A DNA stretch of 64,000 nucleotides from GCA-003244245 sp035606945 (GCA_035606945.1 DATNDR010000011.1:1-64000); one strand, 5' to 3'; shown: positions 25,621 through 34,032, numbered from the stretch's first letter. The notes: generated by a model not told the origin, from the letters alone. A program made the numbers and translations.

Positions 25621-26949
25621 CTACCGTGCGCCGGCTGAGTCCCCCGATATGTCTCCATGTCGGTGTGGGGAAGGCAGGGTGATGGTGGTGGGGATGGCGG
25701 GCTCGCCGGGGGACAGCCGCAGGCCGTCCCAGGGCAGGGTGACGAGGGCGGCTGCGACGCGCTCGCGGGCGTCGTACAGGGTCTCGGGGCCGCCGACGGG
25801 CTGGCCGTTGCGGAGCAATGGCACCGGTAGCAGCCGATCATGCGCCCCGAGCTCGGGTTGCCGGCCGCGGAGGAACACGACTTCCTCCACCGCGGTGCCA
25901 GTGTCTTTGTACCGGCGTAGCGCGCTCTTGGCGCCGCCTCGAGATATCTTCGCGGCGCTGCGCTTGGCCACCGGATGCCCGTCCACCTCGACCAACTTGT
26001 AGACCATCCCCGCGGTCGGCACGCCGGAGCCGGTCACCACCGAGGTGCCCACCCCGTAGGAGTCCACCGGCTCGGCGCGCAGCGCCGCGATCGAGTGCTC
26101 GTCGAGGTCCCCTGACACGACGATCTGCACATCCGGCGCGCCCAGCCGATCGAGCTGGTCGCGAGCTTGCCGGGCCAGCTGCCCGAGGTCCCCCGAGTCG
26201 ATCCGGATGGCTCGCAGCCCCGGCCCGGCGACCTCGATCGCGGTGGCGATGCCCTGGGTGATGTCGTAGGTGTCCACCAGCAGAGTGGTGTCGCTGCCCA
26301 GCGTCGCAACCTGCGCGGCGAACGCGTCCGCCTCCCGCTCGTGCAGCAGGCTGAATGCGTGCGCTGCGGTGCCGGTGGTCGGGATACCGTAGCGTTGCCC
26401 GGCGGCGAGATTGGACGTCGCGCTGAAACCTCCCACATAGGCCGCCCGGGCCGCGGCCACCGCGGCCCGCTCGTGGGTTCGGCGCCCACCCATCTCCACC
26501 AACGGCCGACCGCCCGCGGCGCTGGCCATCCGGGCCGCCGCGGTAGCCACCGCGCTGTCGTGATTGAGCACCGAGAGCACCAGCGTCTCCAGCAGTACCG
26601 TCTCGGCGAAGCTGCCGGTCACCGTCAGCACCGGGGAGCCGGGGAAATACAGCTCGCCTTCCGGGTAGCCGTCGATGTCGCCGCGGAAGCGGTAGTGGGC
26701 CAACCAGTCCACGGTGCGTGCATCCACGATGCGGTGCAGGAACGCCAGTTGCTCATCGTCGAACTGGAACCGAGCCAGCGCGTCGAGCAGCCGGGGGATA
26801 CCGGCGAGCACGCCGTAGCGGTGGCCGCGCAGCCCACGAGCGAAGACCTCGAACGTGCACCGGCGGGCCGCCGAGCCGTCGGCCAGCGCGCTGGCGAGCA
26901 TCGTCAGCTCGTACTGGTCGGTGAGAAACGCGGTGCTACTGGGGGGCAT
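25621..26949 (-). CDS. pncB: Nicotinate phosphoribosyltransferase
   Basis: The 442-residue NAD-salvage enzyme converts nicotinate and PRPP to nicotinate mononucleotide. Seen: TDQYELTMLASAL at the N-terminus, FEVFARGLRGHRYGVLAG, EMGGRRTHE (phosphoribosyl site), GGFSATSNLAAGQRYGIP, and IRIDSGDLGQLARQ with VSGDLDE. The last residues (RHGDISGDSAGAR) are encoded by a palindromic element, as in ftsH, extending a normal C-terminus. The start is ATG 26949, divergent from clpS by 41 bp. Confidence 0.93.
   Translation of the reverse strand: MPPSSTAFLTDQYELTMLASALADGSAARRCTFEVFARGLRGHRYGVLAGIPRLLDALARFQFDDEQLAFLHRIVDARTVDWLAHYRFRGDIDGYPEGELYFPGSPVLTVTGSFAETVLLETLVLSVLNHDSAVATAAARMASAAGGRPLVEMGGRRTHERAAVAAARAAYVGGFSATSNLAAGQRYGIPTTGTAAHAFSLLHEREADAFAAQVATLGSDTTLLVDTYDITQGIATAIEVAGPGLRAIRIDSGDLGQLARQARDQLDRLGAPDVQIVVSGDLDEHSIAALRAEPVDSYGVGTSVVTGSGVPTAGMVYKLVEVDGHPVAKRSAAKISRGGAKSALRRYKDTGTAVEEVVFLRGRQPELGAHDRLLPVPLLRNGQPVGGPETLYDARERVAAALVTLPWDGLRLSPGEPAIPTTITLPSPHRHGDISGDSAGAR
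25642..25663. repeat. Palindromic element inside the 3' end of pncB (locus D)
   Basis: One copy in the reverse orientation relative to locus C (CCCGATAT...ATGTCGG, outer base of one arm missing). It lies within the coding region of pncB, 20 bp before its stop, and is translated as RHGDISG, the same frame and peptide as in ftsH. Confidence 0.82.
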
Positions 26950-26990
26950 CTGGGGAGCTTATTGGTCGGCGTTGGTGGGAACATTGATTC

Positions 26991-27302
26991 ATGACCACAC
27001 CCGTCGAACTGGGACAGGCCCGGGTCGACCCCGCAGTAGACCCGGTAACAGACGAGGCCGGCACCGAGGACCGGCCATGGTTGACGATCGTCTGGAACGA
27101 CCCGGTGAACCTGATGTCCTACGTCACCTACGTCTTCCAGCAGCTCTTCGGATACAGCCGTGACCAGGCCACCAAGCTGATGCTCGACGTGCATCACAAG
27201 GGCCGGGCGGTGGTGACCAGCGGATCCCGGGACAAGGTGGAGATCGACGTCGCGAAGCTGCACGGCGCCGGGCTGTGGGCGACCATGCAGCGGGACGCGT
27301 GA
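26991..27302 (+). CDS. clpS: ClpS adaptor for the Clp protease
   Basis: This 103-residue N-degron adaptor has the signature WLTIVWNDPVNLMSYVTYVF, then GRAVVTSGSRDKVE, and an N-terminal extension of about 28 residues as is usual for ClpS. It delivers substrates with destabilising N-termini to ClpA/ClpC. The stop overlaps the GTG of the DUF2017 gene, an order conserved in actinobacteria. Confidence 0.93.
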   Translation: MTTPVELGQARVDPAVDPVTDEAGTEDRPWLTIVWNDPVNLMSYVTYVFQQLFGYSRDQATKLMLDVHHKGRAVVTSGSRDKVEIDVAKLHGAGLWATMQRDA

Positions 27303-27835
27303 ACGGCTGGCGGCGGCGCGGCGGGTTGCTGGTCGGCACCCTGTCTGAACGGGAGGCCGGGCTGCTGCGAGGAATGGTCGGCCAGATTCGCGATCTGCTC
27401 GCGGCTCGGGTCGCGGCCAGCCCGCACGACGAGCTGGCCGAACTCACCGGCATCATCGCCGGTCCCACCACCGCGCCCACTGACCGCGTGCTGGCCCGGT
27501 TGTTGCCTGACTTCCACCGGGAGGACACCGGGCTGTCCGGCGGTTTGCGAGCGCTGCATGAGCCCGAGTTGCTGGCTGCCAAAGCCGGGGTGGCCGGGGT
27601 GGTGCTCGATACCTGCCCGGCGCGAGGCGGCCGGGTCCGGCTGTCCGAGGAACAGGCGCAGGCCTGGCTCACCGCGCTCAACGATGTGCGGTTGGCCTTG
27701 GGCACGGTGCTGGAAGTCACCGAGGACATGCCCGACGAGCTCCCGCCCGACGACCCGCGCGCGCCGCACCTGGGTGTGTATCACTGGCTCACATGGGTGC
27801 AAGAGTCACTCATCCAGGCGCTGGCCGGCACGTAG
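27299..27835 (+). CDS. DUF2017 family protein
   Basis: The 178-residue protein from GTG 27299 matches DUF2017: LSEREAGLLRGMVGQIRDLL at the start, and LTALNDVRLALGTVLEVTED followed by HLGVYHWLTWVQESLIQAL at the end. The family always follows clpS in actinobacteria; the function is not established. The GTGA overlap with clpS indicates coupling. The frame is open 24 bases upstream, but that would lie inside clpS. Confidence 0.9.
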   Translation: MNGWRRRGGLLVGTLSEREAGLLRGMVGQIRDLLAARVAASPHDELAELTGIIAGPTTAPTDRVLARLLPDFHREDTGLSGGLRALHEPELLAAKAGVAGVVLDTCPARGGRVRLSEEQAQAWLTALNDVRLALGTVLEVTEDMPDELPPDDPRAPHLGVYHWLTWVQESLIQALAGT

Positions 27836-27844
27836 GATGACAAT

Positions 27845-28303
27845 GTGCTGAGGATCCGCCGCGATCTCGTCGACGCGATGGTCGACCATGCCCGGCGCGA
27901 CCATCCGGACGAAGCGTGTGGCGTGCTGGCCGGTCCGGTGGGTTCCGAGCGGCCGGAGCGGTTCATCGAGATGACCAACGCCGCACGTTCGGTGACCTAC
28001 TACGAATTCGATTCGAAGGAAGACCTCCAGCTCCAGCGTGAGCTGGATTCCCGGGACGAGGAGCGGGTGGTGATCTACCACTCGCACACCGCCACCGAGG
28101 CGTATCCGTCCCGCACCGATGTCACCAGAGCGTGGGGTTATCCCGACGCACATTACGTGCTGATCTCCACCCGCGATCCGGATGTGCACGAGTTGCGTTC
28201 GTACCGGATCATTGACGGTGAGGTCACCGAGGAACCGGTGGAGGTCGTCGAGTCGTATATGTTCTCGCATACCGGTGCTGACGACATCCCCGATTCGGCC
28301 TGA
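27845..28303 (+). CDS. mec: Mec-type JAMM metallopeptidase (CysO-cysteine hydrolase)
   Basis: The 152-residue zinc peptidase has the JAMM motif in full: HPDEACGVL with catalytic Glu, and YHSHTATEAYPSRTD with the H-x-H-x7-S-x2-D zinc ligands. In M. tuberculosis, Mec frees cysteine from the CysO-cysteine adduct. The following cysO and cysM genes support the same role here. The cysO product has two extra residues after Gly-Gly, so this enzyme may also mature CysO. Confidence 0.92.
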   Translation: MLRIRRDLVDAMVDHARRDHPDEACGVLAGPVGSERPERFIEMTNAARSVTYYEFDSKEDLQLQRELDSRDEERVVIYHSHTATEAYPSRTDVTRAWGYPDAHYVLISTRDPDVHELRSYRIIDGEVTEEPVEVVESYMFSHTGADDIPDSA

Positions 28304-28406
28304 TCCGCGCGCCGGCTCGCGCAGTCTCCGCCGTCTTCGGAATGCCCGGGCTTAGTTGTGCGTACTGATACTGGTGAGCCGACCGTACCCAGAGGAGGAT
28401 CCGAGA

Positions 28407-28685
28407 ATGGCCGTCAATGTCTCCGTTCCCACCATCCTGCGCACCCATACCGGAGGCGAGAAGTCCGTGGAGGCGTCCGGCTCCACGGTCGCTGAGGTGA
28501 TCGAAGACCTGGAGAGCCGGCATTCGGGGATCAAGGGCAGGCTGGTGAAGGACGGATCTCTGCACCGCTTCATCAACGTCTATGTCAACGACGAGGACGT
28601 CCGCTTCGCGGGTGGCCTGGCGGCCGCAGTGCGCGATGGCGACAACGTCACCATCCTCCCCGCTGTCGCTGGCGGTTGTGAGTGA
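28407..28685 (+). CDS. cysO: Sulfur-carrier protein CysO
   Basis: This 92-residue ubiquitin-like protein carries a C-terminal thiocarboxylate as sulfur donor to CysM. It starts at ATG 28407 behind AGGAGG. Family features: VPTILRTHTGGEKSV, HRFINVYVNDEDVRFAGGL, and the end VTILPAVAGG. Unlike M. tuberculosis CysO, which ends at Gly-Gly, this one has Cys-Glu after it, implying a processing step, plausibly by the upstream JAMM peptidase, before activation. Confidence 0.93.
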   Translation: MAVNVSVPTILRTHTGGEKSVEASGSTVAEVIEDLESRHSGIKGRLVKDGSLHRFINVYVNDEDVRFAGGLAAAVRDGDNVTILPAVAGGCE

Positions 28686-28756
28686 TTTCGACAGCTGTAG
28701 TCCCGCTATAGCTCACGAATCGCAGCCCCTACGAGCGCGACCGAAGGGAACGACAA

Positions 28757-29707
28757 TTGGCCCGCTATGACTCGCTGCTCGATGCGGTGGGGGACACTCC
28801 ACTGGTAGGGCTGCCTCGCCTGTCACCTTCGTCGGACGTGCGGCTGTGGGCAAAACTCGAGGACCGTAACCCTACCGGCTCGGTGAAGGACCGCCCGGCG
28901 TTGGCGATGATCCAGGAGGCCGAGCGCACCGGCCAGCTGACCAAAGGCTGCACCATCCTCGAGCCGACCTCGGGTAACACCGGGATCTCGCTGGCGATGG
29001 CGGCGAAGCTGAAGGGCTACCGGCTGGTGTGCGTGATGCCGGAAAACACCTCGATCGAGCGCCGGCAGCTACTCGAAGCCTACGGTGCGGAGATCATCTT
29101 CTCGCCGGCGGCGGGCGGCTCCAACCAGGCGGTGGCACGGGCCAAGGAGGTGGCTGCGGCGCACCCCGACTGGATCATGCTCTACCAGTACGGCAACCCC
29201 GCCAACCCGGAGGCGCACTACCGCACCACCGGTCCGGAGATCCTGCGCGACCTGCCCACCGTGACGCATTTCGTCGCCGGCCTGGGCACCACTGGCACGC
29301 TGGTCGGGGTGGGGCGTTACCTGCGCGAGCACAAGCCCGACGTGCAGATCATCGCCGCGGAACCGCGCTACGGGGAGCTGGTGTACGGCCTGCGCAACCT
29401 CGACGAGGGGTTCGTGCCCGAACTCTACGACCCGGAAGTACTCACCGGCCGGTTCTCCGTTGGTTCCCTCGACGCGCTGCGCCGCACCCGTGAGTTGCTG
29501 GAGGTCGAGGGAATCTTCGCCGGCATCTCCACCGGCGGGATCCTGCACGCCGCGATGGCCGTCGCGGAGAAGGCCGCCGGCACCGGCGACCCCGCCGACA
29601 TCGTCATCGTAGTCTGCGACGCCGGCTGGAAGTACCTGTCCACCGGCGCCTACACCGGCGATCTGGAAGAGACCGCCGCCCGCCTGGACACCCAACTCTG
29701 GGCCTGA
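28757..29707 (+). CDS. cysM: O-phosphoserine sulfhydrylase (cysteine synthase CysM)
   Basis: This PLP enzyme makes the CysO-cysteine adduct from O-phosphoserine and CysO thiocarboxylate. The 316-residue length fits. Seen: NPTGSVKDRPALAMI with the PLP Lys, EPTSGNTGISLAMA (phosphate/substrate loop), GLGTTGTLVGVGRYL and CDAGWKYLSTGAYTG. TTG start behind AAGGGAA. Third gene of the mec-cysO-cysM set. Confidence 0.95.
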   Translation: MARYDSLLDAVGDTPLVGLPRLSPSSDVRLWAKLEDRNPTGSVKDRPALAMIQEAERTGQLTKGCTILEPTSGNTGISLAMAAKLKGYRLVCVMPENTSIERRQLLEAYGAEIIFSPAAGGSNQAVARAKEVAAAHPDWIMLYQYGNPANPEAHYRTTGPEILRDLPTVTHFVAGLGTTGTLVGVGRYLREHKPDVQIIAAEPRYGELVYGLRNLDEGFVPELYDPEVLTGRFSVGSLDALRRTRELLEVEGIFAGISTGGILHAAMAVAEKAAGTGDPADIVIVVCDAGWKYLSTGAYTGDLEETAARLDTQLWA

Positions 29708-29740
29708 TCTCCCCGCCCCGTTCCCGCGCGGGGCCGGGTA

Positions 29741-30553
29741 GTGTCCCGGGTCGTGACCGGTGCAGACGCCCCGATCGGGGTCTTCGACTCCGGGGTGGGC
29801 GGGCTTACGGTCGCGCGTGCCATCGCGGACCAGCTACCGCGGGAGCGGCTGCTCTACGTGGGTGACACCGCCCATGGACCATACGGTTCGCTGCCCATCG
29901 CGCAGATCCGTGCACACGCGCTGACGGTGGCTGACGAGCTGGTGGACAGCGGGGTGAAGCTCCTGGTCATCGCCTGCAACACGGCATCCGCGGCGTGCCT
30001 GGCCGACGCCAGGGAGCGCTACTCCATCCCGGTCGTGGAGGTGGTGCGCCCGGCGGTGCGCCGGGCCGTCGCCGCGACCCACTCCGGCCGGGTCGGGGTG
30101 ATCGGCACCCAGGCCACCATCCGGTCCCGGGCCTATCACGACGCCTTCGCCGCCGCACCGCATGTCGAAGTGACCGGGGTGGCCTGCCCACGGTTCGTGG
30201 ACTTCGTCGAGCGCGGGATGACCTCAGGTCGCCAGATGCTCGGGTTGGCGCAGTCTTATCTCGAGCCACTGCAGCGCGCCGGGGTGGATACCCTCGTGCT
30301 GGCCTGTACTCATTACCCCCTGCTGACCGGGGTCCTGCAAATCGTCATGGGCGACGGGGTGACCCTGGTATCCAGCGCGGAGGAGACCGCCAAGGACGTG
30401 CTGCGGGTGCTCACCGAGGCTGAGCTGCTGCGCGCCGACGCCGACGAGCCCGAACACCACTTCAGCGCCACCGGTGATCCGGTGTCTTTCGCCCGGCTGG
30501 CCCGCCGTTTCCTGGGACCCTCCCTGGCGACCTTCACGCCGACCGGAGGGTGA
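29741..30553 (+). CDS. murI: Glutamate racemase
   Basis: The 270-residue cofactor-independent racemase supplies D-glutamate for peptidoglycan. It has both catalytic Cys: VIACNTASAA and LVLACTHYPLL. The N-terminal IGVFDSGVGGLTV is diagnostic. GTG 29741 or GTG 29753 may start it. It follows cysM after 33 bp; the rhomboid gene found between them in M. tuberculosis is absent. Confidence 0.94.
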   Translation: MSRVVTGADAPIGVFDSGVGGLTVARAIADQLPRERLLYVGDTAHGPYGSLPIAQIRAHALTVADELVDSGVKLLVIACNTASAACLADARERYSIPVVEVVRPAVRRAVAATHSGRVGVIGTQATIRSRAYHDAFAAAPHVEVTGVACPRFVDFVERGMTSGRQMLGLAQSYLEPLQRAGVDTLVLACTHYPLLTGVLQIVMGDGVTLVSSAEETAKDVLRVLTEAELLRADADEPEHHFSATGDPVSFARLARRFLGPSLATFTPTGG

Positions 30554-30555
30554 CA

Positions 30556-31314
30556 ATGCTGTTGACCGTGCTGGGCTGTTCCGGCAGTGTCCCGGCGGCG
30601 GACTCCCCGGCCTCCGGGTACCTGGTGCGGGCAGAGGGCGCCAACGTGGTGCTCGACCTAGGCAACGGCACCCTCGGCGCGCTGCAGCGCTACCTCGATC
30701 CGTTCACCCTCGACGGGCTGGTGCTGTCTCATCTGCATCCCGATCACTGTGCCGATGTCTCGGCGCTGACCGTCTACCGCCGTTACCATCCGGACCCCCC
30801 GCCGCTTGGCCCATTGCCGCTGTACGGGCCGCCGGATGCCGCCGAACGGCTGGTCGCCGCGTATGCGCCCAGCGCCGCCGAGCGCAAGGCGACCGACTTA
30901 TCCGACGTCTACAGCTTCCGGTCTTACCGCGAAGTGTCCCGGCTCGGCCCGTTCGAGCTGCGCGCCGCGCCGGTCGAGCACGCCTGCGAGGCGTACGCGC
31001 TGCGGCTGCACCACGCGGGTCGGGCGCTGGTTTTCTCCGGAGACACTGGTCCGTGCCGCCAGCTCGTCGAGTTGGCCACCGGGGCCGACGTCCTGCTCGC
31101 CGAGGCATCCTGGCCCCACCGGCCGGACAACCCACGCGGCGTGCACATGTCCGGACGGGATGCCGGCGAGGCCGCCGCCGCGGCTGGCGTGGGCCGGCTC
31201 CTGATCACCCATGTGCCGCCGTGGACGGATCCCGAGCAGGTGCTCGCCGAAGCTCGGGCTGCCTTCAACGGGCCCACTGAGCTGGTCCACCCCGGGGCGA
31301 ACTATGAAATTTGA
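30556..31314 (+). CDS. MBL-fold hydrolase (Rv1339-like, possible cyclic nucleotide phosphodiesterase)
   Basis: The 252-residue metallo-beta-lactamase-fold protein begins MLLTVLGCSGSVPAADSPAS and has the zinc motif LSHLHPDHCAD, then VFSGDTGPC and LLITHVPPWTDPE. It is the orthologue by position of Rv1339 (murI-MBL-rph order), reported as an atypical cAMP phosphodiesterase; RNase Z-like activity is the older guess. ATG 30556 has GGAGG upstream. Confidence 0.85.
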   Translation: MLLTVLGCSGSVPAADSPASGYLVRAEGANVVLDLGNGTLGALQRYLDPFTLDGLVLSHLHPDHCADVSALTVYRRYHPDPPPLGPLPLYGPPDAAERLVAAYAPSAAERKATDLSDVYSFRSYREVSRLGPFELRAAPVEHACEAYALRLHHAGRALVFSGDTGPCRQLVELATGADVLLAEASWPHRPDNPRGVHMSGRDAGEAAAAAGVGRLLITHVPPWTDPEQVLAEARAAFNGPTELVHPGANYEI

Positions 31315-31353
31315 CGGCTCGGCCGTCGTGAAACCTGACGGCTCGGCCGTCGG
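31306..31353. repeat. Two tandem 24-bp repeats containing hairpins
   Basis: A 24-bp unit (GAAAYYTGACGGCTCGGCCG followed by TCGK) occurs twice head to tail at 31306-31329 and 31330-31353. Each holds GACGG-CTCGG-CCGTC, a five-bp stem with a five-base loop. The first copy contains the stop codon of the MBL gene. It is possibly a weak terminator or spacer before rph. Confidence 0.8.
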
Positions 31354-31387
31354 AAGATGAGCTCACTACGGTGAGTAGGCTGGTGCG

Positions 31388-32137
31388 GTGGCGCGTGCGG
31401 ACGGTAGGACCGATGAGGCGCTCCGGGAGGTGCGCATCACCCGTGGCTACCAGCAGTGGCCTGCGGGGTCGGTGCTGATCGAATGTGGCCGCACCCGAGT
31501 GCTCTGCGCCGCCAGCGTGGTGGAAGGCGTGCCGCGCTGGCGCAAGGGTTCCGGGCAGGGCTGGCTCACCGCGGAGTACGCGATGCTGCCGTCTTCCACC
31601 CATACCCGTAGCGACCGGGAGTCGGTCAAGGGCCGCCTCGGCGGCCGGACTCACGAAATCAGCAGGCTGATCGGGCGGGCCCTGCGGTCGTGCATCGACC
31701 TGGCCGCGCTGGGCGAGAACACCATTTCGCTGGACTGTGATGTCATCCAGGCTGACGGCGGTACCCGCACCGCGGCGATCACAGGGAGCTATGTGGCGCT
31801 GGCCGATGCGGTGACGTGGTTGCGCGCCGCGGGCCGGCTGCGCCAGCCGAATCCGCTGTCTTGCTCGATCGCCGCAGTGAGTGTCGGCGTGATCGACGGC
31901 CGGGTTCTGCTGGACCTGCCCTATGAGGAGGATTCCCGCGCCGAGGTTGACATGAACGTGGTGGCCACTGACAGCGGCAGCCTGGTGGAACTCCAGGGCA
32001 CCGCGGAGGGTGCCACCTTCGCCCGGTCCACGCTGGACCAGATGCTGGATCTGGCGCTCAAGGGTTGCCAGGAGCTGACCGCCTGCCAAGCCACCGCGCT
32101 GATCGCGCCGTATCCCGGCGATTTGCCCCGGTCGTGA
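31388..32137 (+). CDS. rph: Ribonuclease PH
   Basis: This phosphorolytic 3'-5' exoribonuclease trims tRNA 3' ends. The 249-residue length is typical. Seen: SVLIECGRTRVLCAASV, GWLTAEYAMLPSSTHTR, DCDVIQADGGTRTAAITG and LPYEEDSRAEVDMNVV. GTG start. Its stop overlaps the GTG of rdgB (GTGA). Confidence 0.95.
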   Translation: MARADGRTDEALREVRITRGYQQWPAGSVLIECGRTRVLCAASVVEGVPRWRKGSGQGWLTAEYAMLPSSTHTRSDRESVKGRLGGRTHEISRLIGRALRSCIDLAALGENTISLDCDVIQADGGTRTAAITGSYVALADAVTWLRAAGRLRQPNPLSCSIAAVSVGVIDGRVLLDLPYEEDSRAEVDMNVVATDSGSLVELQGTAEGATFARSTLDQMLDLALKGCQELTACQATALIAPYPGDLPRS

Positions 32138-32769
32138 GCGCCGACCGGCTGCTGCTGGCGACCCGCAACACCAGGAAGCTGGCAGAGCTGCGGCGGATCC
32201 TGGCCTTGTCGGACCTCGGCGGCGTCCAGGTGATCGGACTCGACGAGGTGCCGCCGTTCCCGGAGGCGCCGGAGACCGGCGCTACCTTCGAGGACAACGC
32301 GCTGGCCAAGGCCCTGGATGCGGCGGCCGCCACCGGGCTGGCCACGGTCGCCGACGACTCGGGTCTGGAGGTGGATGCACTCAACGGCATGCCCGGGGTG
32401 TTCTCGGCGCGGTGGGCCGGCCGCCACGGAGATGACGTCGCGAACCTGCAACTGGTGCTCGATCAGCTCACCGACGTCCCCGACGATCGCCGGGGCGCCG
32501 CATTCATCTGCGCTGCGGCGCTGGTCGTGCCGGGTGTCAACCAGACAGTGGTGCGCGCACGCTGGGGCGGCACGCTCACCCGAGCGCCTCGCGGCAGCAA
32601 TGGCTTCGGCTACGACCCGATCTTCATCCCGGCCGGCGGCCGGCGCACCTCCGCCGAGTTGGATCCGGCCGAGAAGGACGCGGTGTCGCATCGGGGACAG
32701 GCACTGCGGGCACTGCTGCCCGCGCTGCGCACACTTGTGTCGGACCGAAGTGGTCCACCTCAGCCGTGA
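32134..32769 (+). CDS. rdgB: XTP/dITP diphosphatase (RdgB/HAM1)
   Basis: This 211-residue nucleotide-pool sanitising enzyme hydrolyses non-canonical purine triphosphates. Motifs: LLLATRNTRKLAEL, TFEDNALAKA, VADDSGLEVDALNGMPGVFS and GSNGFGYDPIFIP. GTG 32134, coupled to rph, is preferred over the longer frame from 32065, which would lie inside rph. Confidence 0.94.
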   Translation: MSADRLLLATRNTRKLAELRRILALSDLGGVQVIGLDEVPPFPEAPETGATFEDNALAKALDAAAATGLATVADDSGLEVDALNGMPGVFSARWAGRHGDDVANLQLVLDQLTDVPDDRRGAAFICAAALVVPGVNQTVVRARWGGTLTRAPRGSNGFGYDPIFIPAGGRRTSAELDPAEKDAVSHRGQALRALLPALRTLVSDRSGPPQP

Positions 32770-32777
32770 CTGCTAGG

Positions 32778-33227
32778 TCAATTCACCACTTGCACAACCT
32801 GGCCCACGGACAGCTTGCCGAAGAAGGTCTGGGCGGCGCTGCGGCTCAGGTGGATACATCCGGCTGAGGGCACCTTCAGGCTACCTTCATGAAATGCGAT
32901 TCCGCTGCTGGTGAAAAACACCGAGTAGGGCATCGGCGCGTTGTTGAATATCGAGCTGCGGTGGTTTTTGTCCTTCCACAACACGTGGAACACGCCGGGC
33001 GGGGTGCGGTGACCCGGTTTGCCGGACGTGATCGGGGTGGGCCCGTAAGTGACTTGGCCCCCACTCATCAGCCAGGCTCGCTGGCTGCCGAGGCTGACAC
33101 AGGCAGCTGCGGACGGCCCGCACGGCGCAGCCGCTGACTGGACCGCGGCCGCTGCTACCGCCGGAGTCAACACTGCACACCCGACGGCGACGGTGAGCGA
33201 TATCGCGGTATGGCGAAAGAAACCCAT
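32778..33227 (-). CDS. Secreted YkuD-type L,D-transpeptidase, copy 2
   Basis: The 149-residue paralogue of the protein at 19104 has a signal peptide (FFRHTAISLTVAVGCAVLTP), the same Cys pair (CGPSAAAC), GVFHVLWKDKNHRSSIFN and the catalytic FHEGSLKVPSAGCIHLS. The Arg of the classic S-H-G-C-h-R is again His, and the His before Gly is Ala. Convergent with rdgB (8 bp apart) and divergent from the nitrobindin-like gene. Confidence 0.84.
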   Translation of the reverse strand: MGFFRHTAISLTVAVGCAVLTPAVAAAAVQSAAAPCGPSAAACVSLGSQRAWLMSGGQVTYGPTPITSGKPGHRTPPGVFHVLWKDKNHRSSIFNNAPMPYSVFFTSSGIAFHEGSLKVPSAGCIHLSRSAAQTFFGKLSVGQVVQVVN

Positions 33228-33405
33228 CGCTGAGACCCCCTCAGTAGACGCGTCTCAGCGTACGACTGCTGTGGGTCATGCCATAGGGCCTGCCGTGACA
33301 GAGTGTGATTTTCACAGCGCGACTCGGGACCGTCCCCCGCGCGTACCGCATCGGCACCCCTCGGCTGCCTAGCGCAACACGGCCGGTTCGTGATCCGATT
33401 CACGG

Positions 33406-34017
33406 GTGAACAGCGACATATCCCAGTCGAGTACTGACGTTGACACGATGCAGGCTGCTCCCGACCGCCTCACCCCGTGGTTTGACGACCTGCCGATCCC
33501 CATGGACGCCGTCAAACTGGGACAGGGCGTCGAGTTGCATCCCCAATGCGAGCCGCTCGCGCCATTGCTGGGTGTGTGGCGCGGGAAGGGGCTGGCGCAG
33601 TACCCCTCACTGCTCGGCGAGTTCCCCTTCGGCCAGCAGATCAGCTTTTCCCACGACGGAAGGCCCTTTCTGGTCTACGAGGCACGAGCCTGGTTGCTGA
33701 GCCCAGAGGGTAAGGTGCTGCGCCCGGCGGCCAGGGAGGTCGGGTGGTGGCGGATGGATGAGGAGGAGACCATCGAGTTGGTTCTCGCGCACATGTTCGG
33801 TATCTGCGAGATCTACTACGGCGGGCGCGCCAGCGAGACAACCTGGGAGCTGTACGCCAGCGTTATCGAGCGGACCGAAACGGCCCGGCAAACCACCGCG
33901 GCTGCCCGGTTGTACGGCATCGTCGAGGACGGTGACCTGGCCTACGCCGAGGAACGGGCGCTGCGCGGCCTGCCCATGAAGCCGCACCTGTCGGCCCAAC
34001 TCAAACGCATCGCCTAG
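33406..34017 (+). CDS. FABP-like / nitrobindin-type beta-barrel protein
   Basis: The 203-residue protein has the nitrobindin fold signature LLGVWRGKGLAQYP, then FGQQISFSHDGRPFLVYEAR and GWWRMDEEETIELVLAH. A His near the C-terminus (MKPHLSAQLKRIA) sits where the haem-ligand His of nitrobindins is found. Known relatives bind haem and isomerise peroxynitrite. The N-terminal 30 residues are variable, so GTG 33406 is tentative. Confidence 0.82.
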   Translation: MNSDISQSSTDVDTMQAAPDRLTPWFDDLPIPMDAVKLGQGVELHPQCEPLAPLLGVWRGKGLAQYPSLLGEFPFGQQISFSHDGRPFLVYEARAWLLSPEGKVLRPAAREVGWWRMDEEETIELVLAHMFGICEIYYGGRASETTWELYASVIERTETARQTTAAARLYGIVEDGDLAYAEERALRGLPMKPHLSAQLKRIA

Positions 34018-34032
34018 CCCGCCCGCCCCCCG

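Noticed and set aside
12711..25663. Palindromic copies as a CRISPR array
   Set aside because: Copies are far apart, in both orientations, with no regular spacers and no cas genes.
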